A DNA stretch of 64,000 bases, taken from the NCBI RefSeq assembly GCF_016862115.1, contig NZ_BOMI01000077.1, forward strand, positions 1 to 64,000, written 5' to 3'. Made by a program: the position numbers and the translations under genes. Of this stretch, positions 1 through 7,863 are shown piece after piece. The notes beneath the pieces are model-generated. The model had not been told where the DNA came from and ran no database searches. It saw only the letters and a program-made list of their open reading frames with translations. Source of the stretch: Paractinoplanes deccanensis. Its GTDB lineage: Bacteria > Actinomycetota > Actinomycetes > Mycobacteriales > Micromonosporaceae. Position 1 is the stretch's first letter. Every line of letters starts with the position of its first letter.

Positions 1-340
1 TTGGGTGCGGATGCGGATGCGGATGCGGATGCGGGTGCGTGAGCGGAGGCGGCGGTGGAGGCGGAGGGATGGGAGAGAACGAACGTTCTGTCTCGCTCAA
101 GTTTGGGTGCGGTGGCAGTTGCGGAGGCGGCTGCGGGTGCGGGTGCGGGAGCGCAGGGGAGAACGAACGTTCTGTCTCGCCGGCGTGCGGCGGGGCGGGC
201 GCGGGGCCACGGGCGGGCTCGGGGCCGCGGGCGGGCGCGGGAGCTTCGGCGGGCGCGGGGCCACGGGCGGACGTGGGAGCGCCGGTGGGCGCGGGGCCAC
301 GGGCGGGCGCGGGAGCGCCGGCGGGCGCGGCAGCGCGGGC
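1..340. repeat. Low-complexity repeat tract with two copies of a 20-bp dyad element
   Basis: This is a GC-rich tandem-repeat tract inside the YibE/F frame. It starts with GGATGC hexamers (1-36), continues with degenerate units built on GGGGCCACGGGCGGGCGCGG between about 185 and 335, and holds two identical copies of GAGAACGAACGTTCTGTCTC (75-94 and 159-178). The 20-mer is a near-palindrome (GAGA-nn-GAACGTTC-nn-TCTC). The copies lie 84 bp apart, that is 28 codons in frame. Confidence 0.7.
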
Positions 341-1162
341 GGACATCTCGGCGACCGTGACGGCCTGGGTGACGGTGACGTCGTCGAGGACGCCGAGGGC
401 ACCGATCACGATGCCGGCGAGCAAGAGGCCGCGCATGTCGATGCCGCCCAGGGTGGCCGAGAGGAACGCGTCGTCGTCGGTGGCGACGCCGGTGAGGTGC
501 ATGGCCGCGGTGAAGCCGGCACCCAGCAGGCCGGTCAGGATCAGGCTGGCCAGCGTGCCCGCGACGGCGACCGAGGTGTGCACGTTGACGCCGTGGGTCA
601 GGTACAGGGCGGCGAACATGATCGCGGAGGAGCCGACCACCGCGGCGAGCAGCGGCGGTGCGCCGTCGAGGATCGCCGGGATGATGAAGAGCAGCAGGAC
701 GGCGAAGCTGATGGCCAGGCCGGCGAGCGAGGTGAGCCCGCGCCATCGGCCGAAGGCCAGGATCGCCGCGACGGTGAGGGCCAGCAGCCAGGTCATCGGG
801 CGGCCGCGCTGGTGGTCGACGATCGCGTAGTCGGAGCCGCCGGGCACCGCGCCGGGCGTGTGCAGCAGGATCACCTCGTCGCCGGCGCGCACGGTGACGG
901 CTCCAGGGCCGCTCGGGACGTCCACTGTGACCTCGGTGCCGTCGTCGAGGCGCACCGCCGCCGCCTGGCCGTTGATCGCCGTGACCGTGCCCTCGACGCG
1001 GTCGTTCTGCCCGGAGGCGACCTTGGTGCGGGCCGGCCACAGCACGATCATCGCGACCAGCGTGATCACCGCCGCGGGGATCAGGACGGCGGCGACGATC
1101 CGCCGGGTGCGCCGCGAGGCGGCGGGAAGAGGCGAGTGCGAGTGCGCGTGTCGGCCGGTCAC
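1..1162 (-). CDS. YibE/F family membrane protein, partial (runs off left edge)
   Basis: Reading leftwards from GTG at 1162 the frame is open for 387 codons to the window edge, so the C-terminus is missing. It opens with a His/Ser-rich cytoplasmic start and a hydrophobic segment near residues 22-41. A soluble beta-rich stretch follows (KVASGQNDRVEGTV and on), then several membrane segments from about residue 125. The stretch GVLDDVTVTQAVTVAEM near residue 255-272 is typical of the YibE/F family, a multispan membrane family of unknown biochemical role. After residue about 272, where relatives continue into the last membrane helices, this protein switches to at least 115 residues of Ala/Pro/Gly, His-Pro and poly-Pro low-complexity sequence. 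That stretch contains the octapeptide ETERSFSP twice. No stop or frameshift is visible, and codon use stays G/C-ending. The family call is good; whether the tail is a real domain or an expanded repeat cannot be judged without the missing end. Confidence 0.75.
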   Translation of the reverse strand, partial: MTGRHAHSHSPLPAASRRTRRIVAAVLIPAAVITLVAMIVLWPARTKVASGQNDRVEGTVTAINGQAAAVRLDDGTEVTVDVPSGPGAVTVRAGDEVILLHTPGAVPGGSDYAIVDHQRGRPMTWLLALTVAAILAFGRWRGLTSLAGLAISFAVLLLFIIPAILDGAPPLLAAVVGSSAIMFAALYLTHGVNVHTSVAVAGTLASLILTGLLGAGFTAAMHLTGVATDDDAFLSATLGGIDMRGLLLAGIVIGALGVLDDVTVTQAVTVAEMSARAAAPAGAPAPARGPAPTGAPTSARGPAPAEAPAPARGPEPARGPAPAPPHAGETERSFSPALPHPHPQPPPQLPPHPNLSETERSFSPIPPPPPPPPLTHPHPHPHPHPHP

Positions 1163-1265
1163 CGCGCAAGATTAGCCGCCGAAAACATGCACAATTGCTG
1201 ATACGCGCTGCGCAATCAACGACAGAGGGATTGACAAATCAATTTTATTCATGCGCAAGCGAGAA

Positions 1266-1280
1266 TGAGTGATTGACTCA
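1266..1280. promoter_or_regulatory. Short dyad in the divergent promoter region
   Basis: TGAGT-GATTG-ACTCA is a perfect 5-bp inverted repeat in the AT-richer 189-bp gap between the leftward YibE/F gene (start 1162) and the rightward PLP operon (start 1352). A TTGACA hexamer lies upstream at 1231-1236, but no convincing -10 box sits at the right distance. The dyad could be an operator for the PLP operon. This is inference from position and symmetry only. Confidence 0.3.
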
Positions 1281-1351
1281 TCACTGCGGGTGTGGAAAGA
1301 CTTCCGATCATGGGTTAGGTTGGGAAAACCGCCAGGCGGGAGGTCGCCATT

Positions 1352-2794
1352 GTGCCCGATCTGAAACCCCTCCATCTGACCCCTCGGACAGCACCAGCAC
1401 TCCGTTCGGTTCTCGACGATCCGGCCCTGCTCACACAGCTGATAAACGGCCTCGGATCGCCGCTCAACATCGTTCTTCCCGATCTGCTCGAAGCAAATGT
1501 CGAGGCTTTTCGCGAGTCATATCGCCGCCATCGGCTGCGCGGGCGCATCTACTTCGCGCACAAGGCCAACAGGTCGGCCGCGCTGCTGCGCCGGCTCGCC
1601 GCCACCGAGGCCGGCGCCGACGTCGCCTCGCTCGCCGAATTGCAGCACGCGCTCGGCGCCGGGTTCACCCCCGATCGGATCATGGCCACCGGCCCCAAGA
1701 ACAGGGAGTTCCTCTGGCTCGCCGCCCGCACCGGCGTGATCGTCAACGCCGACTCGCCCGGCGAGCTCACCGACCTGGCCGACCTGGTCGCGGCGCACGG
1801 CCTTCCCCGCGTGCGGGTGATGGTGCGGCTCTCCGGCTTCGCGTCACAGGGCGTCCAGGTGATCAGCCGGCGCAGCCGCTTCGGTGTGCCTTCGCGGGCT
1901 CTCGCGGAGGTGCTCGACCTGCTCGAGAAGCACCGGGAGGAGCTCGAGCTGGTCGGCGTCGCGTACCACCTCGACACGATCGGATGGCCCGAGAAGGCGG
2001 TCGCGCTGGAGGGCTGCCTGGCCGCGCTCGAGGAATGCCAGGCGCGCGGGCTGCCGGTGCGCTCGGTCGACATCGGCGGCGGGTTCGGCGTCAACTACCT
2101 GGCCGACGGCGCCGAGTGGGAGCGGTACACGTCCGAGCTGGCCCAAGCCGTGCTCGGCAAGCGTGAGCCGATGACCTGGAACGGGCACGGCTACGGCCTG
2201 CGCAACGACGCCGGCACGCTGCGCGGGGTGCTCGGCCTCTATCCCGCGCACCGGCCCGTCTCCGGCGCCGGATATCTCGATCAGCTCCTCGGCGCCGACG
2301 CGCCCGGCCTGCGCCGGCCGCTCGGGTCGCTGCTGCTCGACACCATGTACGACCTGGACATCGAGCCGGGCCGGGCGCTGCTCGACCAGTGCGGCCTGGT
2401 GCTGACCCGGGTGCTCGAGGTGCGCGGCGAGCTCGTACGGCTCGATTGCAACGCCCGTGACGTGAGCCTGGAGGAGCACGGCGTCCTCATGGACCCAGTG
2501 TTGATCTCACGTGAGAGCAGATCGGACGATCCGGCCGGGGTGTATCTGCTGGGCAACCTCTGCCTGGAAGCCGACCTGATCACCCGCCGCAAGGTGTTCC
2601 TGCCGCGCCGGCCCGAGCCCGGCGACCTGCTGGCCTTCGTGAACACCGCCGGCTACTTCATGGACTTCAGCGCCACCCAGGCACTGCTTCAGCCGATCGG
2701 CCGCAAGGTGGCGGTCTACCGCGACGGCGGGGTCTGGCGCTGGTGCCTCGACGAGCAGTACTGGCCCGTCCACCCGCGCGCGGAGGAATCATGA
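1352..2794 (+). CDS. Y4yA-type PLP-dependent decarboxylase-fold enzyme
   Basis: This is a 480-residue protein of the fold-type III PLP family (diaminopimelate/ornithine decarboxylase and alanine racemase fold). It resembles the Y4yA-type subgroup first named from rhizobia, whose substrate is not established. The PLP lysine is in FAHKAN (about residue 71). The phosphate-binding SVDIGGGFG lies near residue 240, EPGR follows, and the second active-site block LCLEADLITRR sits near residue 403. All key blocks are present, so the enzyme should be active. The GTG start at 1352 is chosen because GGGAGG lies at 1338-1343. It is the first gene of a three-gene run; its TGA overlaps the ATG of the next gene in ATGA. 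It could decarboxylate an amino acid or racemise one; the substrate is unknown. Confidence 0.85.
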   Translation: MPDLKPLHLTPRTAPALRSVLDDPALLTQLINGLGSPLNIVLPDLLEANVEAFRESYRRHRLRGRIYFAHKANRSAALLRRLAATEAGADVASLAELQHALGAGFTPDRIMATGPKNREFLWLAARTGVIVNADSPGELTDLADLVAAHGLPRVRVMVRLSGFASQGVQVISRRSRFGVPSRALAEVLDLLEKHREELELVGVAYHLDTIGWPEKAVALEGCLAALEECQARGLPVRSVDIGGGFGVNYLADGAEWERYTSELAQAVLGKREPMTWNGHGYGLRNDAGTLRGVLGLYPAHRPVSGAGYLDQLLGADAPGLRRPLGSLLLDTMYDLDIEPGRALLDQCGLVLTRVLEVRGELVRLDCNARDVSLEEHGVLMDPVLISRESRSDDPAGVYLLGNLCLEADLITRRKVFLPRRPEPGDLLAFVNTAGYFMDFSATQALLQPIGRKVAVYRDGGVWRWCLDEQYWPVHPRAEES

Positions 2795-4098
2795 GATTCG
2801 ACGACATGACCGAGGCGATCGGCAACACCCCGCTGGTGCGCATCGATCCGGCCGTCCACGGTCTGCGCAACATCGACCTGTACGCCAAGATGGAGCTGCT
2901 CAACCCGTTCGGCTCCCTGAAGGACCGGGCCGCGCTGGCGATGCTGCGCCCGCTTTTGCCCGGCGCCACCGAGCGGGGCGACACCGTGGTCGAGCTCTCC
3001 AGCGGCAACACGGCCAAGGCCCTCGCGATGCTCGCCGGCATGCACGGCCTGCCGTTCAAGAGCGTCACCAACCGCATGAAGGTGCCCGAGGTCAAGGACC
3101 TCCTGCTGCTGCTCGGCGCCGAGATCGAGGAGCTGCCCGGCCAGGCCGAGTGCCTCGACCCGACCGACACGGAGGACCCGCTCACCCGCATGCACCAGGC
3201 GCTCGCCGCGAACGGCAGCGGATATGTGCACACCGACCAGTACTTCAACGAGAACAACGTCGAGGCGCACCTCAGCGGCACCGGCCCCGAGATCGTCAAG
3301 GACCTGGACGGCCGCGCGCCCGACTACTTCATCGCCTGCGTCGGCACGGCCGGGTCGTCCACCGGCGTGGCGCGGGCGCTGCGCCAGCACGACCCGGACG
3401 TCCGGGTGATCGGCCTGGTCGCGCGCAAGAGCGACTTCATACCCGGCATCCGGACGATCGACGAGGTGCACGAGGTGGGCCTGTTCGACCCGGGCGTCTA
3501 CGACACCGTCGAGACGATCGGCACGGACGAGGCGATCGACGGCATGCTCACGCTGATCCGCCGCTGCGGCACCCCGGCGGGACCGACCGGCGGCGGCGCC
3601 TATCAGGGAGCCGTGCGCCATCTGCGCGAGCTGGACGCGTCGCTCACCGAGCGCCGCACCGCGGTCTTCATCGTCTGCGACCGGATGGAGAGCTACCTCA
3701 GCTACCTGCGGGAGAGGCGGCCCGAGCTGTTCGGCCGGCCCGCGCGCAACAACGATCACCGAGCGCTCTCCGACGCCGAGGTCAGGGACGCGCCGACGAT
3801 CGGTGTCGAGGAGGCCCGCGACTGGCCGGGCCTCGTGGTCGACCTGCGCAGCCCGTACGCCTATCAGGCCAAGCACATCGCCGGCTCGATCAACATCGTC
3901 GACGAGATCTTCGACGAGCTGCTCCACGGTGGACTGCCGTTCAGCCGTACGCAGCAGGTCCTGCTCGTCTGCCCGGTCGGCGAGAAGTCGGCCCGCTACG
4001 CCGCGCTGCTGCACCGGATGGGACACCCGTCGGTGCGGTCGCTGGCCGGTGGCATCATCGCGTGGCGCGACGCCGGCGCCGAGCTGGTGCGTGCCTGA
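2791..4098 (+). CDS. Cysteine-synthase-like PLP enzyme with C-terminal rhodanese domain
   Basis: The protein has 435 residues. The N-terminal ~320 residues are a fold-type II PLP enzyme like cysteine synthase: TEAIGNTPLVRI at the start, the PLP lysine in NPFGSLKDR (residue 44), substrate loop SSGNTAK near 70, and a phosphate-binding loop GTAGSSTG near 186. The last ~100 residues form a rhodanese domain with the active-site loop CPVGEKS (Cys near 394) and the usual LAGGIIAW ending. Such a fusion implies chemistry on sulfur: building a C-S bond or transferring sulfane sulfur. The start at 2791 is preferred over upstream starts because GGAGG lies at 2782-2786 and it gives the ATGA overlap with the decarboxylase-fold gene. 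The next gene's ATG overlaps this TGA by one base, so the three proteins are probably made in fixed ratio. Confidence 0.88.
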   Translation: MRFDDMTEAIGNTPLVRIDPAVHGLRNIDLYAKMELLNPFGSLKDRAALAMLRPLLPGATERGDTVVELSSGNTAKALAMLAGMHGLPFKSVTNRMKVPEVKDLLLLLGAEIEELPGQAECLDPTDTEDPLTRMHQALAANGSGYVHTDQYFNENNVEAHLSGTGPEIVKDLDGRAPDYFIACVGTAGSSTGVARALRQHDPDVRVIGLVARKSDFIPGIRTIDEVHEVGLFDPGVYDTVETIGTDEAIDGMLTLIRRCGTPAGPTGGGAYQGAVRHLRELDASLTERRTAVFIVCDRMESYLSYLRERRPELFGRPARNNDHRALSDAEVRDAPTIGVEEARDWPGLVVDLRSPYAYQAKHIAGSINIVDEIFDELLHGGLPFSRTQQVLLVCPVGEKSARYAALLHRMGHPSVRSLAGGIIAWRDAGAELVRA

Positions 4099-5288
4099 TG
4101 ATCGGCGTCGGCGAGCATACGGACACCATCCGCGAGCTGTTGCCCTGGCAGGCCGGGGTGCGGGCCCAGTTTCCCCAGATCGTGGCCCATCCCGGCGTCG
4201 CCTATCTGGACAGCGCGGCCACGTCGCAGAAGCCGCAGGCCGTCCTCGACGCGGTGATGGACTATCTGACCACGGGCAACGCGAACGCGGCCCGTGGTAC
4301 CTACCCGTGGGCCAACCGGACGACGGCGCTGATCGACCGGACCCGCGATCAGCTGCGGTCCTTTCTGGGCGACGCGTCGGCCCGCTCGGGGGTGCACTTC
4401 GTCGGCGGTACGACCGACGGGCTGCGCGCGGTGGCCCTGGACTGGCTCGCGCCGCAGCTGCGCGACGGCGACGAGATCATCGTGCCGTTCGCCGACCACA
4501 GCGCCAACATCGAGCCCTGGGTCGAGGCGGCACGACGGGCCCGGGTCCGGGTCCGGGCCATGCCGTACGACGAAGCGCACGACTACGACACGGACCGGCT
4601 CCGCGCGATGATCGGCCCGCGCACCCGGCTGATCGCGGCCACCCACGTGCACCACGTCTACGGCAACGACATGAACGTGCACCGGCTGCGTGCCGCGGCC
4701 GGGCCCGAGGTGCCCATCTGCCTGGACGCCGCGCAGGGCTTCGGTCACCTGCCGCTGTCGGTGGCCGCGCTCGACGTCGACTTCGTGGTCTTCTCGGGGC
4801 ACAAGGCCATGGCCCTGCCCGGGGTCGGCGCGATCTGGGCGGCCAACCGGCGCGGGCCCGCGTTCGAGCCGGGCGGCTGGCACGGCTCGCCGAACACCAG
4901 CGGCATCGTGAGCCTGAGCGCCGCCATGGACTGGCTGGATCGGACCGGCCTCGACCGGATCTCCCGCTGGAGCCGGGCGCTCGGCGCGCGCCTCACCGAC
5001 GGGCTCGACCGGCTCGACAGCTACGCGGTCCTCGGCTGTCAGAGCAGCCTCTCGGCGGGCTCGGCGGTGCAGCGCCGGCAGGGCATCGTGACGTTCCGGC
5101 ACCGCGAGATCTCCTCGAACGATCTCGGCTTCATCCTCGAGAGCGACGGGTTGCTGGTCCGCGCTGACGGCCACTGCCAGGGTGACCAGGGCGAGAAGGC
5201 GTCCTCGGTACGGGTGAGCCTGCACGCGTACAGCACGGTCGAGGAGGTGGACCGCCTTCTCGACGCGCTGGCGGCACTCGATCGGTGA
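4098..5288 (+). CDS. SufS-like class V aminotransferase / cysteine desulfurase
   Basis: This 396-residue protein is a fold-type I PLP enzyme of the class V aminotransferase/cysteine desulfurase group. It shows YLDSAATSQKP at the N-terminus, GGTTDGLR, LDAAQGFGH, and the PLP lysine in SGHK (residue 236). A conserved Cys in the VRADGHC loop (residue 360) matches the persulfide-forming cysteine of SufS-type enzymes. The partner genes SufBCD/SufU are not nearby. Its place as third gene after a decarboxylase-fold enzyme and a rhodanese fusion suggests it supplies persulfide sulfur to the rhodanese domain, or processes the product of that pair. The ATG at 4098 sits inside the upstream stop (A of TGA). 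A role in selenocysteine or a sulfur metabolite cannot be excluded. Confidence 0.85.
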   Translation: MIGVGEHTDTIRELLPWQAGVRAQFPQIVAHPGVAYLDSAATSQKPQAVLDAVMDYLTTGNANAARGTYPWANRTTALIDRTRDQLRSFLGDASARSGVHFVGGTTDGLRAVALDWLAPQLRDGDEIIVPFADHSANIEPWVEAARRARVRVRAMPYDEAHDYDTDRLRAMIGPRTRLIAATHVHHVYGNDMNVHRLRAAAGPEVPICLDAAQGFGHLPLSVAALDVDFVVFSGHKAMALPGVGAIWAANRRGPAFEPGGWHGSPNTSGIVSLSAAMDWLDRTGLDRISRWSRALGARLTDGLDRLDSYAVLGCQSSLSAGSAVQRRQGIVTFRHREISSNDLGFILESDGLLVRADGHCQGDQGEKASSVRVSLHAYSTVEEVDRLLDALAALDR

Positions 5289-5296
5289 TGCGCGAG

Positions 5297-5338
5297 CGGA
5301 AACGACACCCGGTCTGTTAGAAATGGTTGTCGTTTCCG
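5297..5338. other. Inverted repeat between PLP operon and methyltransferase
   Basis: An 11-bp perfect arm pair CGGAAACGACA / TGTCGTTTCCG is separated by a 20-base loop, just after the desulfurase stop and 23 bases before the methyltransferase ATG. It has no T-run, so it is either a weak intercistronic terminator or an operator. The right half, TTAGAAATGGTTGTCGTTTCC, loosely resembles the AAATGATTnTCATTT layout of Fur/Zur-family boxes. Confidence 0.45.
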
Positions 5339-5360
5339 TACAGCTTGCGAGGATGGGCCC

Positions 5361-6095
5361 ATGCCGTCGACCGCGCTCGACTCCGATCGCTGGCGCAGCA
5401 CGTGGGACGAGGTGATGACCGGCTTCGTGCCCGGCATGGCCGGCCTCGAGTCCGCGATCGCCACCACGGTCGAGGCCGTCCACGGCGGCGCCCCGGCCCG
5501 CTGCCTCGACCTGGGCGGCGGCCCCGGCGTCCTCGCCGAGCGCATGGCGGCCCGCTGGCCGTCCTGCCGTGTCGCGATGGTCGACCTCGACCCCGTGCTG
5601 CTCACCCTGGCCCGCGCCGGCGTGCCCGACACCGTGGCGGTGATCGACGCCGACCTGGGCTCGGGCTCGTGGGCGCACTGCGCGGGCCGCGGGCACGACC
5701 TGATCACCTCGGTGATGACCGTGCACTACCTGCCGCCGTCCGGCATCCGGCGGCTCTACCGCGAGTGCCGCGACGCGCTCGCGCCCGGCGGCCTGCTCGT
5801 CGTCGCCGACCTGATGCCGGACGACGGCCTGCCGTCGGTGATGGGCGCGATGGACCCGGCGCCCGGCGAGGCGGCGGCCGAGCTGGCCTGGGTGCAGTGG
5901 TGGAGCGATCTGGCCGAGGCCCACGAGTTCGGCGGCCTGATGGAGGCGCGCGCCGAGGTCTTCCGCGACCGCGCGCCCGCCAACTTCGCGGGCTCGGTCG
6001 CGTGGCACGTCGCCGCGACCCGCGAGGCCGGCTTCGCCGAGGCCGGGCTCATCTGGCGCGACGGCCGCCACGCGGCCCTCGCCGCCCGCGCCTGA
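5361..6095 (+). CDS. Class I SAM-dependent methyltransferase
   Basis: This is a 244-residue Rossmann-fold methyltransferase. Motif I is CLDLGGGPGVLAE near residue 49-61, the acidic end of beta-2 is MVDLDP, motif II/III is HDLITSVMTVHYL, and LAPGGLLVVADLM is the post-III strand. The C-terminal part (GSVAWHVAATREAGFAEAGLIWR) resembles small-molecule methyltransferases; the acceptor is unknown. The ATG at 5361 has GAGGA about 7 bases upstream. It is separated from the PLP operon by 72 bp holding an inverted repeat, so it may be its own unit or a read-through member of that operon. Confidence 0.85.
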   Translation: MPSTALDSDRWRSTWDEVMTGFVPGMAGLESAIATTVEAVHGGAPARCLDLGGGPGVLAERMAARWPSCRVAMVDLDPVLLTLARAGVPDTVAVIDADLGSGSWAHCAGRGHDLITSVMTVHYLPPSGIRRLYRECRDALAPGGLLVVADLMPDDGLPSVMGAMDPAPGEAAAELAWVQWWSDLAEAHEFGGLMEARAEVFRDRAPANFAGSVAWHVAATREAGFAEAGLIWRDGRHAALAARA

Positions 6096-6111
6096 CCGCG
6101 GAGCCGCGCTC

Positions 6112-6166
6112 GTCACCCTGGGCCGGGGCTTGAACCGGACGGCCGTCGATCCGTTGTCAGGGTGAC
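6112..6166. other. Wide inverted repeat upstream of the kinase gene
   Basis: GTCACCCTG (6112-6120) and CAGGGTGAC (6158-6166) are exact 9-bp inverted arms 37 bp apart, with a second palindrome GACGGCCGTC inside. The element follows the methyltransferase stop (6095) and precedes the kinase start (6234). It could be a cruciform-like terminator or a two-site operator. Confidence 0.4.
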
Positions 6167-6233
6167 GGTCCGCGAAGCCCCGCCGGTCCGCGGGGTGATC
6201 GTGCTGTCCGCGGGGCGATCCGAGAAAGAAGCC

Positions 6234-7820
6234 ATGAGCCGCAGCAGCGATCCCGCCTCCACCCGGCCGCCGATCAGCATCCTGGCCGGCCGGTACCGGC
6301 TCCGCCGCCCGCTCGGGCAGGGCGGCATGGGACGGGTCTGGGAGGCGCGCGACGAACTGCTCGGCCGCGACGTCGCGCTCAAGGAGATCGCGCCCGACGG
6401 GCTGACCACCGACGAGCTCGGCGACCTGCGCGAGCGTGCGATCCGGGAGGCGCGCGCCATCGCCCAGATCAGCCACCCCGGCGTGGTGCGCATCTTCGAC
6501 GTCGTGGAGCACGAGGGCACCCCCTGGATCGTGATGGAGCTGATCCGGGCGCGGTCGCTCTTCGACGTGGTCCACGAGGACGGGCCGCTGGAGCCGGCGC
6601 GCGCGGCCCGGATCGGCCTCGACGTGCTGAGCGCGCTCCAGGCCGCACACCGGGCCGGGATCCTGCACCGCGACGTGAAGCCGGCCAACATCCTGGTCGG
6701 CGGGAACGGCCGCGTCGTGCTGACCGACTTCGGCCTCGCGACGGCGGCCGGCGACGCCGCGATGACCCGGACCGGGGTGATGCTCGGGTCGCCCTCCTAC
6801 CTGGCGCCGGAACGGGCGCACGACGAGCCCGCGTCGGCGAAGTCCGACCTCTGGTCGCTGGGCGCGACGCTGTTCGCCGCGGTCGAGGGGAAGCCGCCGT
6901 ATCAGCGCGTGTCGCCCATGACGACGCTGGCCGCCCTGATGGTGGAGCCGCCGGCGGTTCCGGAGCGGGCGGGGATCCTGGAGCCGGTGCTGGAGGCGTT
7001 GCTGGAGAAGGACCCGGCCGCCCGCGCCGACGCCGACGAGGCGGCCGAGCTCCTGCGATACGTCCTGTCGGAACCGGTCGACACGCGGGCGCCCACGGCT
7101 CGCCCGCGCCGACGGCGGATCGGCGTCCTCGTGGCGCTGCCGGTGATGGCCGTGGCGATCGCCGCCGCGGCGATCGCCGCGACGCGCTCCGATCAAGCTC
7201 CGCCGGCGGCGGTCGTGCTGCCGGCGCCCAGCTCGGATGCGCCCCGCGCCACGCCCGGGACACCGGCCCCCGCGCCGTCCCTGTCGGCTCCCCGCTCGGT
7301 CGCGGCCTCGCTCCCGGCCTCCGCCAAGCCCACCTCCAGCCGGCAGACCACCCCGCAGCCGTCTCGATCGCCCCAAGCCGCGGCGCCCACCGCTACCCCG
7401 TCGGCGGTCAAGACGGCCACGAGCGCGGCACCGAAGCCCACTGCCGTCTCCGTGACCTTCGAGGCCGAGTCCTACACCGACAACCACGGCACCGAGGACT
7501 CGTTTCCCACCGAGGCGAGCGGCGGCCGCGTGGTCGGCAAGACCGACAACGGCGACTGGGTCGGCTACGCCAACCGTTCCCTGGCCGGCGTGCGCAAGGT
7601 CAGCCTGCGGTACGCCGCGGGCGACGGCTCCACCGACATCGAGATCCACGCCGGGTCGGCCACCGGCCCGCGGCTGGCCCGGGTCACCCTGACGGGCACC
7701 GGCAACTTCCAGACGTACGCGACCGTGACGACCGCTCTGAGCACGACCGGCTCGGGAGCGCCGTACCTGGTCTTCCTCGGCCCGCTCGCCTCGGACATCG
7801 ACGTCGTGACCCTCGCCTGA
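6234..7820 (+). CDS. Receptor Ser/Thr protein kinase with extracellular CBM6-like domain
   Basis: The 528-residue protein starts with a complete Hanks-type kinase domain: glycine loop LGQGGMGRV (about 26), ATP lysine in VALKEI (about 49), HRDVKPAN (about 144), TDFGLAT (about 164) and LAPER (about 191). A membrane helix follows (RRRIGVLVALPVMAVAIAA, about 293-315), then a Pro/Ser/Ala-rich linker of some 85 residues. The last ~120 residues (FEAESYTDNHGTEDSF and on, with WVGYAN and SLRYAAGD) resemble carbohydrate-binding module family 6. The layout is that of a PknB-type sensor whose outer domain may bind a polysaccharide. ATG 6234 (GAGAAAGAAG upstream) is preferred over a GTG at 6162 that lies in an inverted repeat. 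The substrates are unknown. Confidence 0.88.
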   Translation: MSRSSDPASTRPPISILAGRYRLRRPLGQGGMGRVWEARDELLGRDVALKEIAPDGLTTDELGDLRERAIREARAIAQISHPGVVRIFDVVEHEGTPWIVMELIRARSLFDVVHEDGPLEPARAARIGLDVLSALQAAHRAGILHRDVKPANILVGGNGRVVLTDFGLATAAGDAAMTRTGVMLGSPSYLAPERAHDEPASAKSDLWSLGATLFAAVEGKPPYQRVSPMTTLAALMVEPPAVPERAGILEPVLEALLEKDPAARADADEAAELLRYVLSEPVDTRAPTARPRRRRIGVLVALPVMAVAIAAAAIAATRSDQAPPAAVVLPAPSSDAPRATPGTPAPAPSLSAPRSVAASLPASAKPTSSRQTTPQPSRSPQAAAPTATPSAVKTATSAAPKPTAVSVTFEAESYTDNHGTEDSFPTEASGGRVVGKTDNGDWVGYANRSLAGVRKVSLRYAAGDGSTDIEIHAGSATGPRLARVTLTGTGNFQTYATVTTALSTTGSGAPYLVFLGPLASDIDVVTLA

Positions 7821-7823
7821 CGG

Positions 7824-7859
7824 CCGGGGAGCGAGACCCGGTGAGGCCCCGCTCCCCGG
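7824..7859. terminator. Bidirectional hairpin terminator
   Basis: A 10-bp stem CCGGGGAGCG / CGCTCCCCGG with a 16-base loop lies between the convergent kinase (stop 7820) and subtilase (stop 7864) genes. There is no T-run, as is usual in high-GC actinobacteria. Confidence 0.7.
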
Positions 7860-7863
7860 TGCG

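Noticed and set aside
1..40. CRISPR or satellite array at the left edge
   Set aside because: The repeats are hexameric and in frame with the YibE/F gene, with no spacers.
5..1201. Plus-strand frame opposite the YibE/F gene
   Set aside because: It is a repeat-driven Arg/Gly-rich antisense frame; the minus strand shows family sequence and membrane helices.
3996..7649. Long minus-strand open frame opposite the PLP operon, methyltransferase and kinase
   Set aside because: Low-complexity Arg/Gly sequence without motifs; it spans several plus-strand genes with clear active sites.
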